64,000 bases of DNA from Chalciporus piperatus (lineage: Eukaryota; Basidiomycota; Agaricomycetes; Boletales; Boletaceae), in the NCBI GenBank assembly GCA_038093975.1, contig JBBPTG010000022.1, positions 1-64,000 of the forward strand, written 5' to 3'. How positions within the stretch are numbered: position 1 is the stretch's first letter; every line of letters begins with the position of its first letter. A program made the translations under genes and the position numbers. Shown here piece after piece: positions 8,449-18,862 of this stretch. Under the pieces are notes generated by a model. That model was not told the origin of the DNA, did not search any database, and saw nothing but the letters and a program-made list of their open reading frames with translations.

Positions 8449-9776
8449 TGGCTGTTTCCTTTTAAAGCCTCGGCTGCCTGTGCCTTGGCTTCTGATTCAA
8501 TGCGGTCGCGCCAATACGCTTCCGCTTCTTGATTGGTATATGCCGCTTGATGCGACATGTAACTTGTGCTGGTGGACGGGCCAGCGGGGTAGGGGGAAGA
8601 TTGGGGAGGGTAGGGTGCAGGGATGGTACCTGCGAAGGGCATCTGCCGGTTGTCAAACGGCAGGGAAGACTCAACGTATTGTTGCGAGTATGGATCCCAC
8701 ATAACAACTTGTCTCTGACGCGGCCTGTGGGGCTTTGGGCACGCGTTTGCAAAATGACCTGGCTGGTCGCAATTGAAACAGTTTCCCCGAACGGGAGATC
8801 TTGGCATTTGCTGTGCCGACAGATCCATCGGGGCTCCACGACCAGGCTGTGTGCCTGTGGGAGTGAAACGGGGGGCCGCATACGGAGCGGGGGGACGTGG
8901 GAGCGGACGTGATGCAATTGGGTAACGAGGAGGAAGATACGGATATGAAGACGAAGGCCTTGGCGCAGTTGCGGGTGCCTGACGGACTGGAGCACCGCGT
9001 TCAACAACAATACGCTCGAACGTGCGACCTAGCTTTCGGTAGGTGTCGATTGTATTGGTTAAATTTTGCTCATCAACATTGGTGTTGATTTGCGCCTGAT
9101 AATAGATTTTGTAATCTATTGCCTTTTTCAGAAGCTCTTTGGCATGAGCATCTTCTATCTCCGATTCCGCCTTCAATAATTCAAACTCCTGAAGGAAGAT
9201 GTCCACAGGTTTCCCAGCCTGCTTCAATGCCTCCAATTTCCGGAGACTCTCATGAGCGAGGACGTCAATCTGGAAATGTGATTTGAGGAGATGTGAAAAT
9301 ATTGTCCACGTGGGCCATGCTAGTAGTCCCAGGGGTGCTCGATCAGGTTCTGGTTCGCCTTCTACTGGCGGCGGTGGTAAGAGTTCATATCGAGACCATT
9401 TTTCTATTGTCATCTGGGCGAACCCAGCCGCTTTTCCTTCCAACCGTGAGAGTACGGCGAGGCATCGAACCTTGTTGTTTTTCCACGTATGGACTGACTG
9501 CCAAGCGTTAACCTGCGCCCACCACAGACGGAATTTGGTGCGGTCACCATCCCATTTTCCCGGGTCGGCAACTTTTTTGGACACGGAGTCCGAATTGTCT
9601 GATATGAGCGCCTTCAGAGCGGCGGTGAGAGCAGCGATGGGATCAGCGGGATCTGCCATCGGAGATTCGGGACGGGGAGTAGGGGGATGTGAACTTTCGG
9701 ATGAGGAAGGGAAGTGACGTGGGGGGGATCTGTAACCTTGAGCTTGTGGTTCTTGATCTAAGAACTCTGCTGACAT
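8445..9776 (-). CDS. gag: Gag protein of element 2
   Basis: A 443-residue capsid/nucleocapsid precursor starting at the ATG at 9776. The N terminus is Pro/Ser-rich. A helical capsid-like region follows (about residues 45-250, with FRLWWAQVNAWQ and FLQEFELLKAES), then a Pro-rich linker and one CCHC zinc knuckle, CFNCDQPGHFANAC, near residue 335. It is the first ORF after a leader of about 700 nt. Its last codons contain a TTTAAAA heptamer in the right phase for -1 frameshifting, and its TGA overlaps the pol ATG. Confidence 0.93.
   Translation of the reverse strand: MSAEFLDQEPQAQGYRSPPRHFPSSSESSHPPTPRPESPMADPADPIAALTAALKALISDNSDSVSKKVADPGKWDGDRTKFRLWWAQVNAWQSVHTWKNNKVRCLAVLSRLEGKAAGFAQMTIEKWSRYELLPPPPVEGEPEPDRAPLGLLAWPTWTIFSHLLKSHFQIDVLAHESLRKLEALKQAGKPVDIFLQEFELLKAESEIEDAHAKELLKKAIDYKIYYQAQINTNVDEQNLTNTIDTYRKLGRTFERIVVERGAPVRQAPATAPRPSSSYPYLPPRYPIASRPLPRPPAPYAAPRFTPTGTQPGRGAPMDLSAQQMPRSPVRGNCFNCDQPGHFANACPKPHRPRQRQVVMWDPYSQQYVESSLPFDNRQMPFAGTIPAPYPPQSSPYPAGPSTSTSYMSHQAAYTNQEAEAYWRDRIESEAKAQAAEALKGNSQ
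8460..8466 (-). promoter_or_regulatory. Candidate -1 frameshift slippery site
   Basis: The minus strand reads T TTA AAA in the gag frame, which fits the X XXY YYZ rule. It lies 12 nt before the gag stop codon. A -1 slip here continues directly into the pol frame without a stop. I did not identify a downstream pseudoknot by eye. The alternative route to Pol is termination-reinitiation at the ATGA overlap. Confidence 0.5.
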
Positions 9777-10484
9777 ATATCCTTACTGAACCCTATCTTC
9801 CAAGGGTTCTCTGGGGATGACAGACACGAGGACGAAGAAAATATTTTTTCGAGCGGAGGTAATACCTGCGACGCTTATCGGAATCTCGGCAGACCTTCTG
9901 AGGAATTTTCCCAAGATCTGATTTGATTTTACACATACACTACTCTCGAACTTCTTTTTTCGAGCAGCAGCAAAAACTATCGTAATACAGGATACTATTT
10001 TTTATTGTTTTCTATTTTTGTACCTCGGCGGTGCTGCCGGCTTACGTTGCTACGTATGACTCAGCCAAGGGGGCGGCGACGCGCTTTTCCCTTGTCGTCC
10101 TTCGCAATTGGGCACGATCCCAATCCGGTCTTTGAACAAAATACTATAGTACTGAGGGTAACAGAGACGGGGCACTAAAGGCTGGCCCAAATGAAATGAA
10201 AAGCCAAAAGGCGAATGTGTGACGTCAACAGGTGATCACACGAACCTGCGTGGTGTCTACAGTCAGAGGGCTAGTGCTTGCGCAGACCCCAAGACGTCTC
10301 GAACCACGAAAGAGCCCCTAGTGCACTATGGGGAACAGCAACGTTATCCAATTTATGACGGCGGACGGCCGTATATGCAGCAGTGGACGGAGTTGCGGTC
10401 TCCTGTGTGTCACGTACACAAACGGTCTTCTTGACCAACTCTTTAGCCCTAGAGTCCAGGCGGTGTTTTCAAGTCTAATCCAAG
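9777..10484 (-). other. Element 2 leader (5' untranslated region)
   Basis: About 700 nt between the 5' LTR and the gag ATG. It contains the candidate primer-binding site at its LTR end, T-rich tracts near 10000, and only short open frames. I see no extra gene in it. Confidence 0.7.
10472..10482 (-). other. Candidate self-priming primer-binding site
   Basis: Two bases inside the 5' LTR the minus strand reads TGGATTAGACT. This is exactly complementary to AGTCTAATCCA (minus strand of 10584-10594) in the LTR, which lies where transcription is expected to start. The arrangement matches the Tf1/sushi type of retroelement, in which the first 11 nt of the mRNA fold back to prime reverse transcription in place of a tRNA. 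Confidence 0.65.
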
Positions 10485-10937
10485 TGTTATGATCTCTCAC
10501 AACACGGCGGGGACTTTAGGCAACACTAAGCCTATGCGAAGGATATGCTGAGTACTAAAACTTAATGACGGTGAAGTCACAAATGGATTAGACTAGGGTC
10601 TGTGATAAGTACAGGGCTACTTATATACTATTGAGAAGTGCGCACAGACCAACAGCCGAATAAGGAAAACACAAAGGGAAAGATAAATAAGGTAATTGGT
10701 AAGATGATAAGAAAAGGTACCAGGCACAGATTAGGGTCTAGACCATGACATCATTGCTGACTCATCTAAGTCTGGACCTTTGTCACGTGACCTGATTATG
10801 TAATAGTTTACGTAACGCTACAGGGACTACCGGAGCGGATTAAGATGAATCCGGCTTGACCCCTAAGTTGTAGACAAAGTCCAGAGTTCGAATACCGTTG
10901 TAGGCAAAAGTTTGAAAAGTTTTTAAATACTATAACA
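10485..10937 (-). repeat. Element 2, 5' LTR
   Basis: 453-bp LTR with TGTTAT...ATAACA ends, which promotes the minus-strand transcript. It abuts the truncated transposase-like gene at 10938. Codons of that gene read through into the LTR and stop at TAA at 10923. Confidence 0.92.
10620..10627 (-). promoter_or_regulatory. TATA box of element 2 LTR promoter
   Basis: TATATAAG on the minus strand. Its near end lies 26 nt upstream of the A at 10594 that would begin the self-priming sequence, a normal TATA-to-start distance. Confidence 0.65.
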
Positions 10938-13900
10938 GCTTTCAAGTTGATCCTCGAACGACAGTGATGGCTCTTCTTCGGCAGCAGTGCTCTCCATGGG
11001 AGGTTTATCCGAGCTCTCCGTGACCTGAGGTGGAGTCTCAGATTGCACCGCTGGCGAGATCATGCTTCTGTCTTCACTGATATCGTCCTCAGGCTCGTGG
11101 CTGATGCTGGGATACTTTCGACCTCCAAATGGACACAACATGTCAACACCTTCGACCGCGAAGATTGCATCGAAGTCGTATTCCTCTGGGGAAAATGGGG
11201 AGGAGGAGAGAACCGAGAGTGCAGCTGCACGTCCATCAAGCCATGCCGACTGCAAGTTGCAGTTCCGCACAACAGTGTCCCCTTGCCACATGTCACGGTT
11301 GATGTGGTCAATATGTTCTGACCGTGTCATGTTCAGGCGGTGATGCCCTCGATGAAGATCCGGATTTCGCGAGTATACACTACTGATATCGCAAGCGGAG
11401 CGAAGGCGGTCAATGCCCTGCTTGTAGTTGACAGCACTGTTGTGGCCGCCACACATGCGAAGAAGTGCGAACAGGATCTCGATTGAATCGGTGCCTACGT
11501 CGAGGAGCGAGAACTTTGAAGAGGAATCGAGCCACAACTGCTTGGCGATAGAGAAGACGATGTTCTTCATGGCCGTCATGATGTCGTAGTAGAGCTGGTT
11601 GGGTAAGAATGCCGCGCGGTTGAGACGGTATTGGCAGAAGATAAGGTGAGAGCATGTGCTGATATAGCTGACCTGCTGCGAGAGCGAAAGAGTAGGGTTG
11701 ATGAAAGGCTCGAGAATATGGTGAAGAATATGGGCAAGCATCTTGATCGCCTCAAAATCAATGACCATGTGGACATCTGGAAACATGCCAGGTCTCGTAT
11801 AGGGAGGTTGAGCAGGGTTGATCTCTGCGAGGCAGATGATTGCTCGAATGAGCTCAACGGCACGAGGAACATCTTGGGGATCATCAGGGAAGAGGAGCTT
11901 GTTCGCCTTAGCCTCATCGACGTCGTCCAGCCAGGGAAGATAGCGGAGGAGGAGCTTTGAAGTCAGCAGACGTCCATTGTCCAGCATAATCCCACGTGAT
12001 GAGCGAAGGGCTGTACACATACCTAAGATGATTGTTAGTTCAACTCGTGTCTAGACGCAGTAACGAATCACTTACGTTTGAGAATATGCTTGTAGTCGAA
12101 ATCCATTGTCATTTCGTGCGGGCCAGTATGCAGGTTAAGACCAGGTAGGCCAGAGAGGGTGCCGAAGAGTGGTGATGACGCAGTTAGCTTGGTTGCCATG
12201 AAAACTTTGTGGCCAGCTTTCCGTCGTGTTGCATCACTGTCAGTCGCGAACGACCACAGTGGTCCGATCGTTTTGTGAGCATCAGTGTCGTACCAGGTGC
12301 TAATGAGCTTCTTCATAAGCTCCTCCCAATCCGAATGGTCCTCTTCCTTGCACGATGGTGCAGCCAGGATTGGGTATGTCGCATCTTCTCCAAAGCAATG
12401 GGCAACAACAACCGACATCTCCTTTCCTAGATGGACTTCACCGGAAGATAGTTTCGTAGCAAGCCGCTCGACAGCTTCATAGGTATCGAGAAACGGATGG
12501 ATGTTGCCAGCATGTTTCCAGCAGTAGCCTCCTACACCATTCTCAGCTGGATGGTAGGTGGCCGCCTCCTCGAGCGCAGTCTCGTCTGTCATGAGACTGA
12601 CCCCACGGAGAGTAGTGAGGCCAGCGGACGCGCGTGGCTCCATCGCAACTGAACGAATATTCTTGGCAATAGTCTCGAAGGTGATAGGACCAATGGTTGG
12701 TGTGATCTTGACCGTGGATGTTTTGTTGCGAATGGTGCGCACGGCAGGAAGGCAGAGTCGTTGGTTAAGTGCCGAAAGGAGATTGGCTCCGCCGACGCAA
12801 TAAATGAGAACAGAGAGGTCGAGTTCGTCTTGATTATAGCCGCGGGGCTTGTAGCCGTTGGCAACCGCATCCTCAATACGTCGAAGAATAGTACGGATGC
12901 TGGCGCCATTCTTGTGAAGGGTCTGGAGGATATGACGCAACCAAGGTGCGTCTGACTGTGAGAGAGCCATGACAAGGGCAGAGTGTGTGTCAAGCGTGTC
13001 AAGCGTGCGACCAATTGTTCGGCCATCATTGAGAGACTATTGGACTAGTCAGCGGGAGAGTAGAAAAAATAATAGAAATATATTTGCCTTGAATTTCCAC
13101 TGGTTAAGCTCGTGGTTGCGTTCATCAATGACAGCATAGAGTTGGACAGTGGTGAGAAGGGTGCGACGAGTGCGAGCCTTGTATGAGCTGATTGCCTCCC
13201 CGAGGTCACGAACCTTTGGTTCAAGGTCTGTGCACGAAGGACAACACGAGCTATCAAGCTGTGGGATGCGAGTACACTCGCGAGAGCGTGCGAAGACTTG
13301 CCCATCGATCACGTTGATGGTGAAGGGAAGCTCGTGAGTAGTCCCTGGGACTGTGCGAGCCCAAGGAATGTTCATTTGCATATTTGTTCCTGGTGAAGCA
13401 ACCCAAAGAACTGAGAGACCGTAGCAGGATGATGGATGGGAGGTGGCAAGCAAACTGGTTGGATAAGTGCGCTGCACTTCGAAGGATCTGGACGGATGAC
13501 ACATTAGCAGTTGAGCGTAAGTAAACAAGAAACTTGAACTTACAGTTCCGAGCCAGACTGCGAAGACTGAGAGGTGAAAGAGGTTGACCTTGAGACGACA
13601 GAGGCAGGAGTACTGAATGAACGGAGTGAGAGGGCAGGCGAAGTGATTTCTTCTAAAACGGTGACAGCGGCCTCTTGTTCTTTGCGTGATAATGCCGTGA
13701 GACAAGGCTTGCGACGATAGTGACTGGTCAACGCATTGAAATGGCCGCTGTTTCCGAGAACGACAGCGCTTGGAATGCTGGTCTTGACGGGTTGGCTACA
13801 GTGAGGGCACTGGAATGCGTGATATCCACCAACGAGAAGAGTGAAGAGATGGCCGTTCTGAAAGAGAATAAAAAACGACTCGCTTGTACCCATCTCCAAC

Positions 13901-14217
13901 AACTGAAGGACTTGGTCCTGGGAGAGGGTAGAGATGGACGGTGGAGCAGAGTCAACGACTCGGAGCGTGGGTGTTGCAGTCGCCGCAGGGAAGGATCCAA
14001 ATGAGGATGCCTCATGGGTCTGTGGCAGTGAGTATACGGCAGTTTCATAAGTAGCCTCGCTTGGTCCGGGCTGTGGCAATAAGGTAAGTAATAGACTCGG
14101 GTGCGATTGGGCGGATCTATGATTAAAGAAAGCATCTAAGGGCTGAAACCAGTCCTCAGCAATAGGAGAGTCGTCGTATGCAGAGAGATTATGAGGTACA
14201 GAATCCGAGTGAACCAT
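10938..14217 (-). pseudogene. Truncated DDE-transposase-like gene, 3' end lost at element 2
   Basis: Four exons join in frame on the minus strand: 14217-13544, 13487-13088, 13036-12076 and 12022-10938. The second intron has a GC donor (AAG|GCAAAT). The product starts with a low-complexity region and a Cys/His cluster (CPHC ... HFNALTSHYRRKPC, about residues 135-175). Later it has DFDYKHILKRM, LLFPDDPQDVPRAVELI and a DSIEILFALLRMCGGHNS block. The D..KH..KR and late E..F..R..GGHN spacing recall RNase-H-fold transposases of the P-element/THAP9 type, but that assignment is inference. Similar long proteins of unknown function are frequent in Agaricomycetes. The last exon runs into the LTR of element 2, so the C terminus is missing. 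No internal stop is seen before the break. Confidence 0.6.
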
Positions 14218-14650
14218 TATAAATAAGTCAGGGTAGACACTCTAAGGCATGAAGGGGGTATGGTACATAAAGGAAGGAAGGAAATGGCGCGTCCAAGCAA
14301 AACGCGTCGGACGCGTTGGCTTTAAACAATCGCGGTCACGTTGATTTTGCGTTGATTAGATCACGTTGCATCAGCCAAATTTGGATTTGGGCATGCTGAG
14401 CAAAGTCACTCATAACTCGCGAAACTGCACAATGCATTGAGAATTGAGTATCTAGAACAATGCAGAATGTACACGTCTGGGTGGGTCTATCTGCAATAGG
14501 AAGGCTGAAAAGTTCTGTTGAGCGGTACATTCACGTTTGGAACAAAAACGCGGCTGTAGCCTCAGCTATTCTGTAAAAGGAAAAAAAGCAGGACCCTTGA
14601 CACTAGTTGGCGGGACCACCAAATTGGGTCAGTGTTCGGGATTTGACGAA
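14218..14650. other. Intergenic, upstream of the transposase-like gene
   Basis: No gene is seen. Two MluI-type hexamers (ACGCGT) lie within 14293-14316, 5' of the transposase-like gene. The right end meets the breakpoint of GTPase copy 1. Confidence 0.5.
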
Positions 14651-14659
14651 CGCCCTACT

Positions 14660-15845
14660 CTTGGGCTCACTCGACGCTCCAGGAAACTCGCGCGTGTTCG
14701 AGAAATCGGGGAGGTTGTATCATTGCCCGAGCTGTTCGGACAAGTATCTCTTCCACTATGCAACCGTAACGATTCGCGACATCAATTCGACCGTGGTTTC
14801 GAATCAGTCAATAAAATGAACGCACCGACGGTGATCGGATCATCGACGTCCTCGACTTTGACCACGTTCCGGAGTAATATGCTACCTTTTTGACGTTGCT
14901 TGATGCCCTCCTGGTTCTCGTCTACGTCGAACACGACTCCTGGTGAGTCGATGATCTTGAGACCACGCTCGAATTGGACGGTTTGCAGATCCTCGGGCTG
15001 AGCAGCGACAGCGCAGACCTTGTCGAGGTCAAAGTGAAGCTATCGTAGATGTGATACGTACCAAGAAAATTAAAACGAATCTTTGATCGTTTCATAGAGT
15101 TGACCAAACTACTCTTTCCGACGTTGGGGAAACCAACCACACCGACGGTGATGGTTTGCGCAGTGCTCGGCTTGTACGCTTTCAGTGGACGGAGAAGAGC
15201 AGGAACGGTCGCAGATGACAAATTTGATCGTTGATTGCCAGATGCTGATCGGAATGGAAGCGTCGGTGTATAGTGTCGAAGATACCTCAACCACTGTTGC
15301 GCGTTCTCCTTCGGGACGAGGTCTACTAAATCACGATTCTGCTTCAAAACGAGGTCCATCTACACGTGCGAGAAGAACCTCGAAAGAAGGGGAAACATGG
15401 ACCACGTACCTATTTTATTGAGAACGAACACGAGCTTCTTACCCTCACTCTCTCGTCTCCTCACCTCCGACAGCCCTCTGGGTCTCGCGCGTCGAGCACG
15501 AGAATGACGACGTCGCTTTCGTCGATGACTTTGTGGAGTGCGCGGACGTAGTGGCGGCGGAGTTGTCTGTCGTTTTTGAAGCTGTGGATATGGATGCGGA
15601 GCTGGCTGGGTCTGCGTCTTGGATCGAAGAGGCCAGGATGGCGACAGAGGAGAGGGTGGGCTCTGATGCCATCGTTGTATCTGGATCCGTTCGTGCGGGT
15701 GGCTAGACGATGAAACAAGGATAAGAACAGAGACGAAGACGATCGGACGTAGTAGACTCACGGATTGTGGCGTTCTCTGCGTTCTTGATTGTGAGCCTAT
15801 CAGGAAGTTTTGGAGCTCCTGGGTCTTTCTTCGACTGTCATAAGG
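14660..15845 (-). pseudogene. Truncated NUG1/GNL3-like GTPase, copy 1
   Basis: Diverged partial copy of the intact GTPase gene at 30308-32592. On the minus strand it keeps the KKDPG-type exon (about 15830), the region up to the P-loop GVVGFPNVGKSSLVNSM (about 15110) and a DSPG exon. Part of that exon is deleted: the GHTK codons are missing near 15000. It ends just after VEEI..., near 14660, at a junction also seen in copy 2. The C-terminal half of the protein is absent, so it is not expected to be functional. Confidence 0.8.
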
Positions 15846-16096
15846 TCGGGACGTGTTAGTAGCAATTATGTAATGATGTGTCCCTCTCGACGAACTACCT
15901 CACGGGCAACTCACAGGCAACTCACAGGCATGTTCCCGACTCCCATGCCACGCGACAAGGTCTGCTGACTTTCTGATGCCCGTAAGTTACCTGGACCATG
16001 CGGCTCACATACCCCGCATTCTCACAGAGATGCGGTATCTCCTCTCCGGACCCCCACCACGATCTTTCAGTGTTCACTTAGTATTCTTCGTTACCG
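15846..16096. other. Spacer between GTPase copy 1 and the kinase remnant
   Basis: About 250 bp with no coding signal that I can support. The two genes diverge from this spacer. Confidence 0.4.
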
Positions 16097-17770
16097 ATGA
16101 CGGACAAGCACATCTTCGGCTCCGCAGAAGGGCTCGTTCTCGCCTCGCTGAGGGGAGCAGTAGCACAGAACCCAGCATTACGTCTGTACGTGTCCTCCTC
16201 GTCCAGACGTACTAAGGCCGACCGACCCCTATCCGCAACCCAGACACTCACAGACGAAAACAGCCTACGTAGCCCATCCGCCTGCATCCACCCGGATCGC
16301 TGTCATCTCAGGCGGCGGCGCTGGTCACGAACCTGCTCATGCAGGCTACACTGGTCACGGCATGCTCACCTCCTCTGTTTCCGGTGATATCTTTGCCAGC
16401 CCTAGTGCCAAGCAGATTCTAGCAGCCATCGAGTTTGCTGCATTCGCAGGTCTGGACAGCGAGAAAGGGGAAAGGGCAAGAGACGTGGTGATCGTGATCA
16501 ACAATTACACGGGCGACAGACTTAACTTTGGACTTGCGATCGAACAAGCGCGAGCGAGATATCCCGGACTGAATATAACGTCCGTGCTCAATGCAGACGA
16601 TGTCTCGCTCCTGCCCCAGACCCGCGGAGAAGAATCAGAACCGAGCTTAGTGGGCCCAAGAGGACTTGGAGGTAATATTTTCGTGTGCAAGGTGTTAGGT
16701 GGTTACACGACCTTTGGAGCGATAGGAGGCGTGTCTACATCCCGTTGGTAGCGTTTTTCCGTTGAAGCTGACAACGTTACAAGCTTCGACGCCATCCACG
16801 TCCCCCCGACCTACGCTCGAGCGGACGAAGCTGCTTGGTGACGCACTCGTAGCTCATCTCAGAAGCATTGGTGCTACTCTAGGTCATTGCCACGCCCCTG
16901 GCCGGGCAGCCCACACCGGTGTGTCCCTATTCCAATCTGTATCAGTGTACGAAATTCACGAACCACTCGCTGTTCCTTGGCAGCCTCCGAGCTCATTCCC
17001 GCGTCAGAAATCGAATTGGGACTTGGGCTCCACAACGAGCCAGGTGTACGTCGCGTCACGCTCACCTCCCCGGATTGGCTCATAGGCGAGATGTCGCGTG
17101 TCGTTAGAGGGAGTGGTGGAGGTTGGCGAGGATCTGATATTTATATCGGTAGGTTGATTCAATTCGGGGAGAACCGGCCGTATATCATGATTTCTAGAAA
17201 GGCAAGAACCATATAACGCACAGGAGACTTGGATCCGCCCCGAAGACGAGACTGTGTTGTTCATCAATAACCTCGGAGGCATCTCGATGCTCGAGATGGG
17301 TGCTATAGTCGAACAAGTTAGAAAGGAACTTGGTAAGTCCTGGGTTACTTTGGGTTCAAATAGACATGAATTAATAGTCGCTCCACTGTATGGTTAAGAA
17401 TCGCACGGAATTGTACCAGAACGAATCTACAGCGCGCCGTTTATGACGTCTCTCAATGCCCCCGGCTTCTCCATGTCGCTTGTCAATGTGACGAGGGTTG
17501 AAGAGACCGCGAACGGTGCGTTATTCTCGTTCTCATCGTTCATGCCCTTCCAACATAACCATTTCTTCAGCCAACTTTCCTGATGACCCGATTGATTTAC
17601 TCGCCCTCCTCGATGCACCCACTGAAGCATTGTCTTGGGTTGGAGTGAAGGTGTGGCCGGGGCGGGGTAATCGTCTCGTTTCCCGCAACCAGGACAAGGA
17701 GGCAGAGGCCGTAGAGTCACTCCAGTCGATCCGCGATTCCTTTGGCCCCACCCAATCGACAACTCATACA
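16097..17770 (+). pseudogene. Dihydroxyacetone kinase, DhaK-domain remnant
   Basis: Plus-strand exons match the DhaK (substrate-binding) domain of dihydroxyacetone kinase. They include MTDKHIFGSAEGLVLASLRG at 16097-16189, VISGGGAGHEPAHAGYTGHG in the exon from 16254, HLRSIGATLGHCHAPGR near 16870, ELGLGLHNEPGV near 17035, VLFINNLGGISMLEMG near 17265 and PFMTSLNAPGF near 17445. The frame breaks with a TAG at 16749 and shifts before LLGDALVAHL. Nothing resembling the ATP-binding DhaL domain follows. Full-length fungal enzymes (about 580-600 residues) have both domains and phosphorylate dihydroxyacetone in glycerol metabolism. It is most likely a decaying copy, though an unrecognised intron at 16749 is possible. 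Confidence 0.75.
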
Positions 17771-18048
17771 AGCAACGATAGGAGAAATTCCGATATCGAG
17801 CGTGATGAAAACGCTCACCTTCAAAGATCGCTCAGTCTATGCGATGTGTGTGGCCTACTCCTTCGCCCGAGGCATCGATTTCTTGTACGTTTTCTCAACT
17901 TCCTTCCACGCGTGCACAAGGACGGGTTGATCTGTCTGAATGTCCCAAGTTTCATATGAGAAAACAACCAAGACCGAGAAGAAAGGATACCCAAACTCAC
18001 TCTATACATACGCCATGCTGGTCCTTGACTTGGGGTCACACCTGAGGG

Positions 18049-18666
18049 TCACACCGCGCAACTTGGCTCGAATACCCAAAAATCTCGTTCAGCGGCACCT
18101 CCGCCGTACACGAAAAACGCCTCGTCCCAAACTTTGCTATCCAGGGTCGTCCCCCGGCGTGCGTTCAGACTGCCAATGACTGCCTGGGGCGACTTCGGAC
18201 AACCCTCGGCGGCCCGGCGGTCAGGATTGGCTCCAGGAAGATAGGCTTCGTCTTGGCGCAGATCCTCACGAAAGGCAGCGATGCTGAGGATACGGAATGC
18301 AAGCTCGGAAGAATCGACGATATGGTAGGAACCCTCTTGAAGGACCATTCGTGCACCGACGATCGAGTTATCTGAGAGTGTTCCCTTTTCAACCCTAAAA
18401 CAAGGCAAACACGAATCAGGGGAGGTGGGATTTCCTCAGGGAGTATGCACTCCGGGCTTGTCAAGCCATGTCAGACGATATACGCGCTTGCTTCGGGTCT
18501 CAGGCTCGAGCAAGAGGAGGAGACAGTGGTGATGATGGGGACGGAAAACAGCAAGTTCAGTAGTAGCTACGGCGTCGTAATAGTACGAGTCTCCTGCAGC
18601 ACCTGACGACACTGGCAGCCTAGGTATCGCGCGTTCCACTGTCTCCGGCTGTACTTCGATTGCCAA
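18049..18666 (-). CDS. Hypothetical protein, two likely exons
   Basis: Not recognised. On the minus strand a first exon from 18666 encodes about 75 residues including a run of His and Leu. A second exon from about 18380 encodes about 110 residues with LQEGSYHIVDSSELAFRIL and FFVYGGGAAERDFWVFEP. My splice between them does not join cleanly in frame, so the start, the intron or the gene's integrity is in doubt. A weakly similar stretch lies at 24780-24960, downstream of WD40 copy 2, so this sequence is part of the duplicated neighbourhood. Confidence 0.35.
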
Positions 18667-18862
18667 TATGACAGGTTGAGATGTTGGAGGGCTACCGAAA
18701 CCGTAATTGAAGACGGAAAAACAACATAGTCATTCGCGATAGCAACTTGAATGAGATAGCGGGTTAGAATACAATCCATGTATTGTCACGAGTGCCACGA
18801 AAGGGGTTTACTAGACCAAACGTAAAGGCGAGACTTCAGGGAGTCTCAGATGGGAAAATGCT

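Larger units (their letters stand above)
4345..10937 (-). mobile_element. Complete Ty3/gypsy chromovirus (element 2)
   Basis: This is a 6.6-kb LTR retrotransposon on the minus strand with LTRs of 453-454 bp (TGTTAT...ATAACA), intact gag and pol, a polypurine tract and a candidate primer-binding site. The two LTRs differ at roughly 25 positions by eye. Its flanks do not match: CGGAC on the left (4340-4344) and GCTTT on the right (10938-10942). The left flank is element 1 pol and the right flank is a different coding gene, so the present copy is not a simple insertion. With both ORFs intact it could have been active recently, but the LTR divergence argues against a very recent insertion unless the element is a recombinant. 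Confidence 0.95.

Noticed and set aside
12761..12955. Short plus-strand open frames between 10.9 and 14.2 kb
   Set aside because: They are antisense to exons of the transposase-like gene that join in frame with good splice sites.
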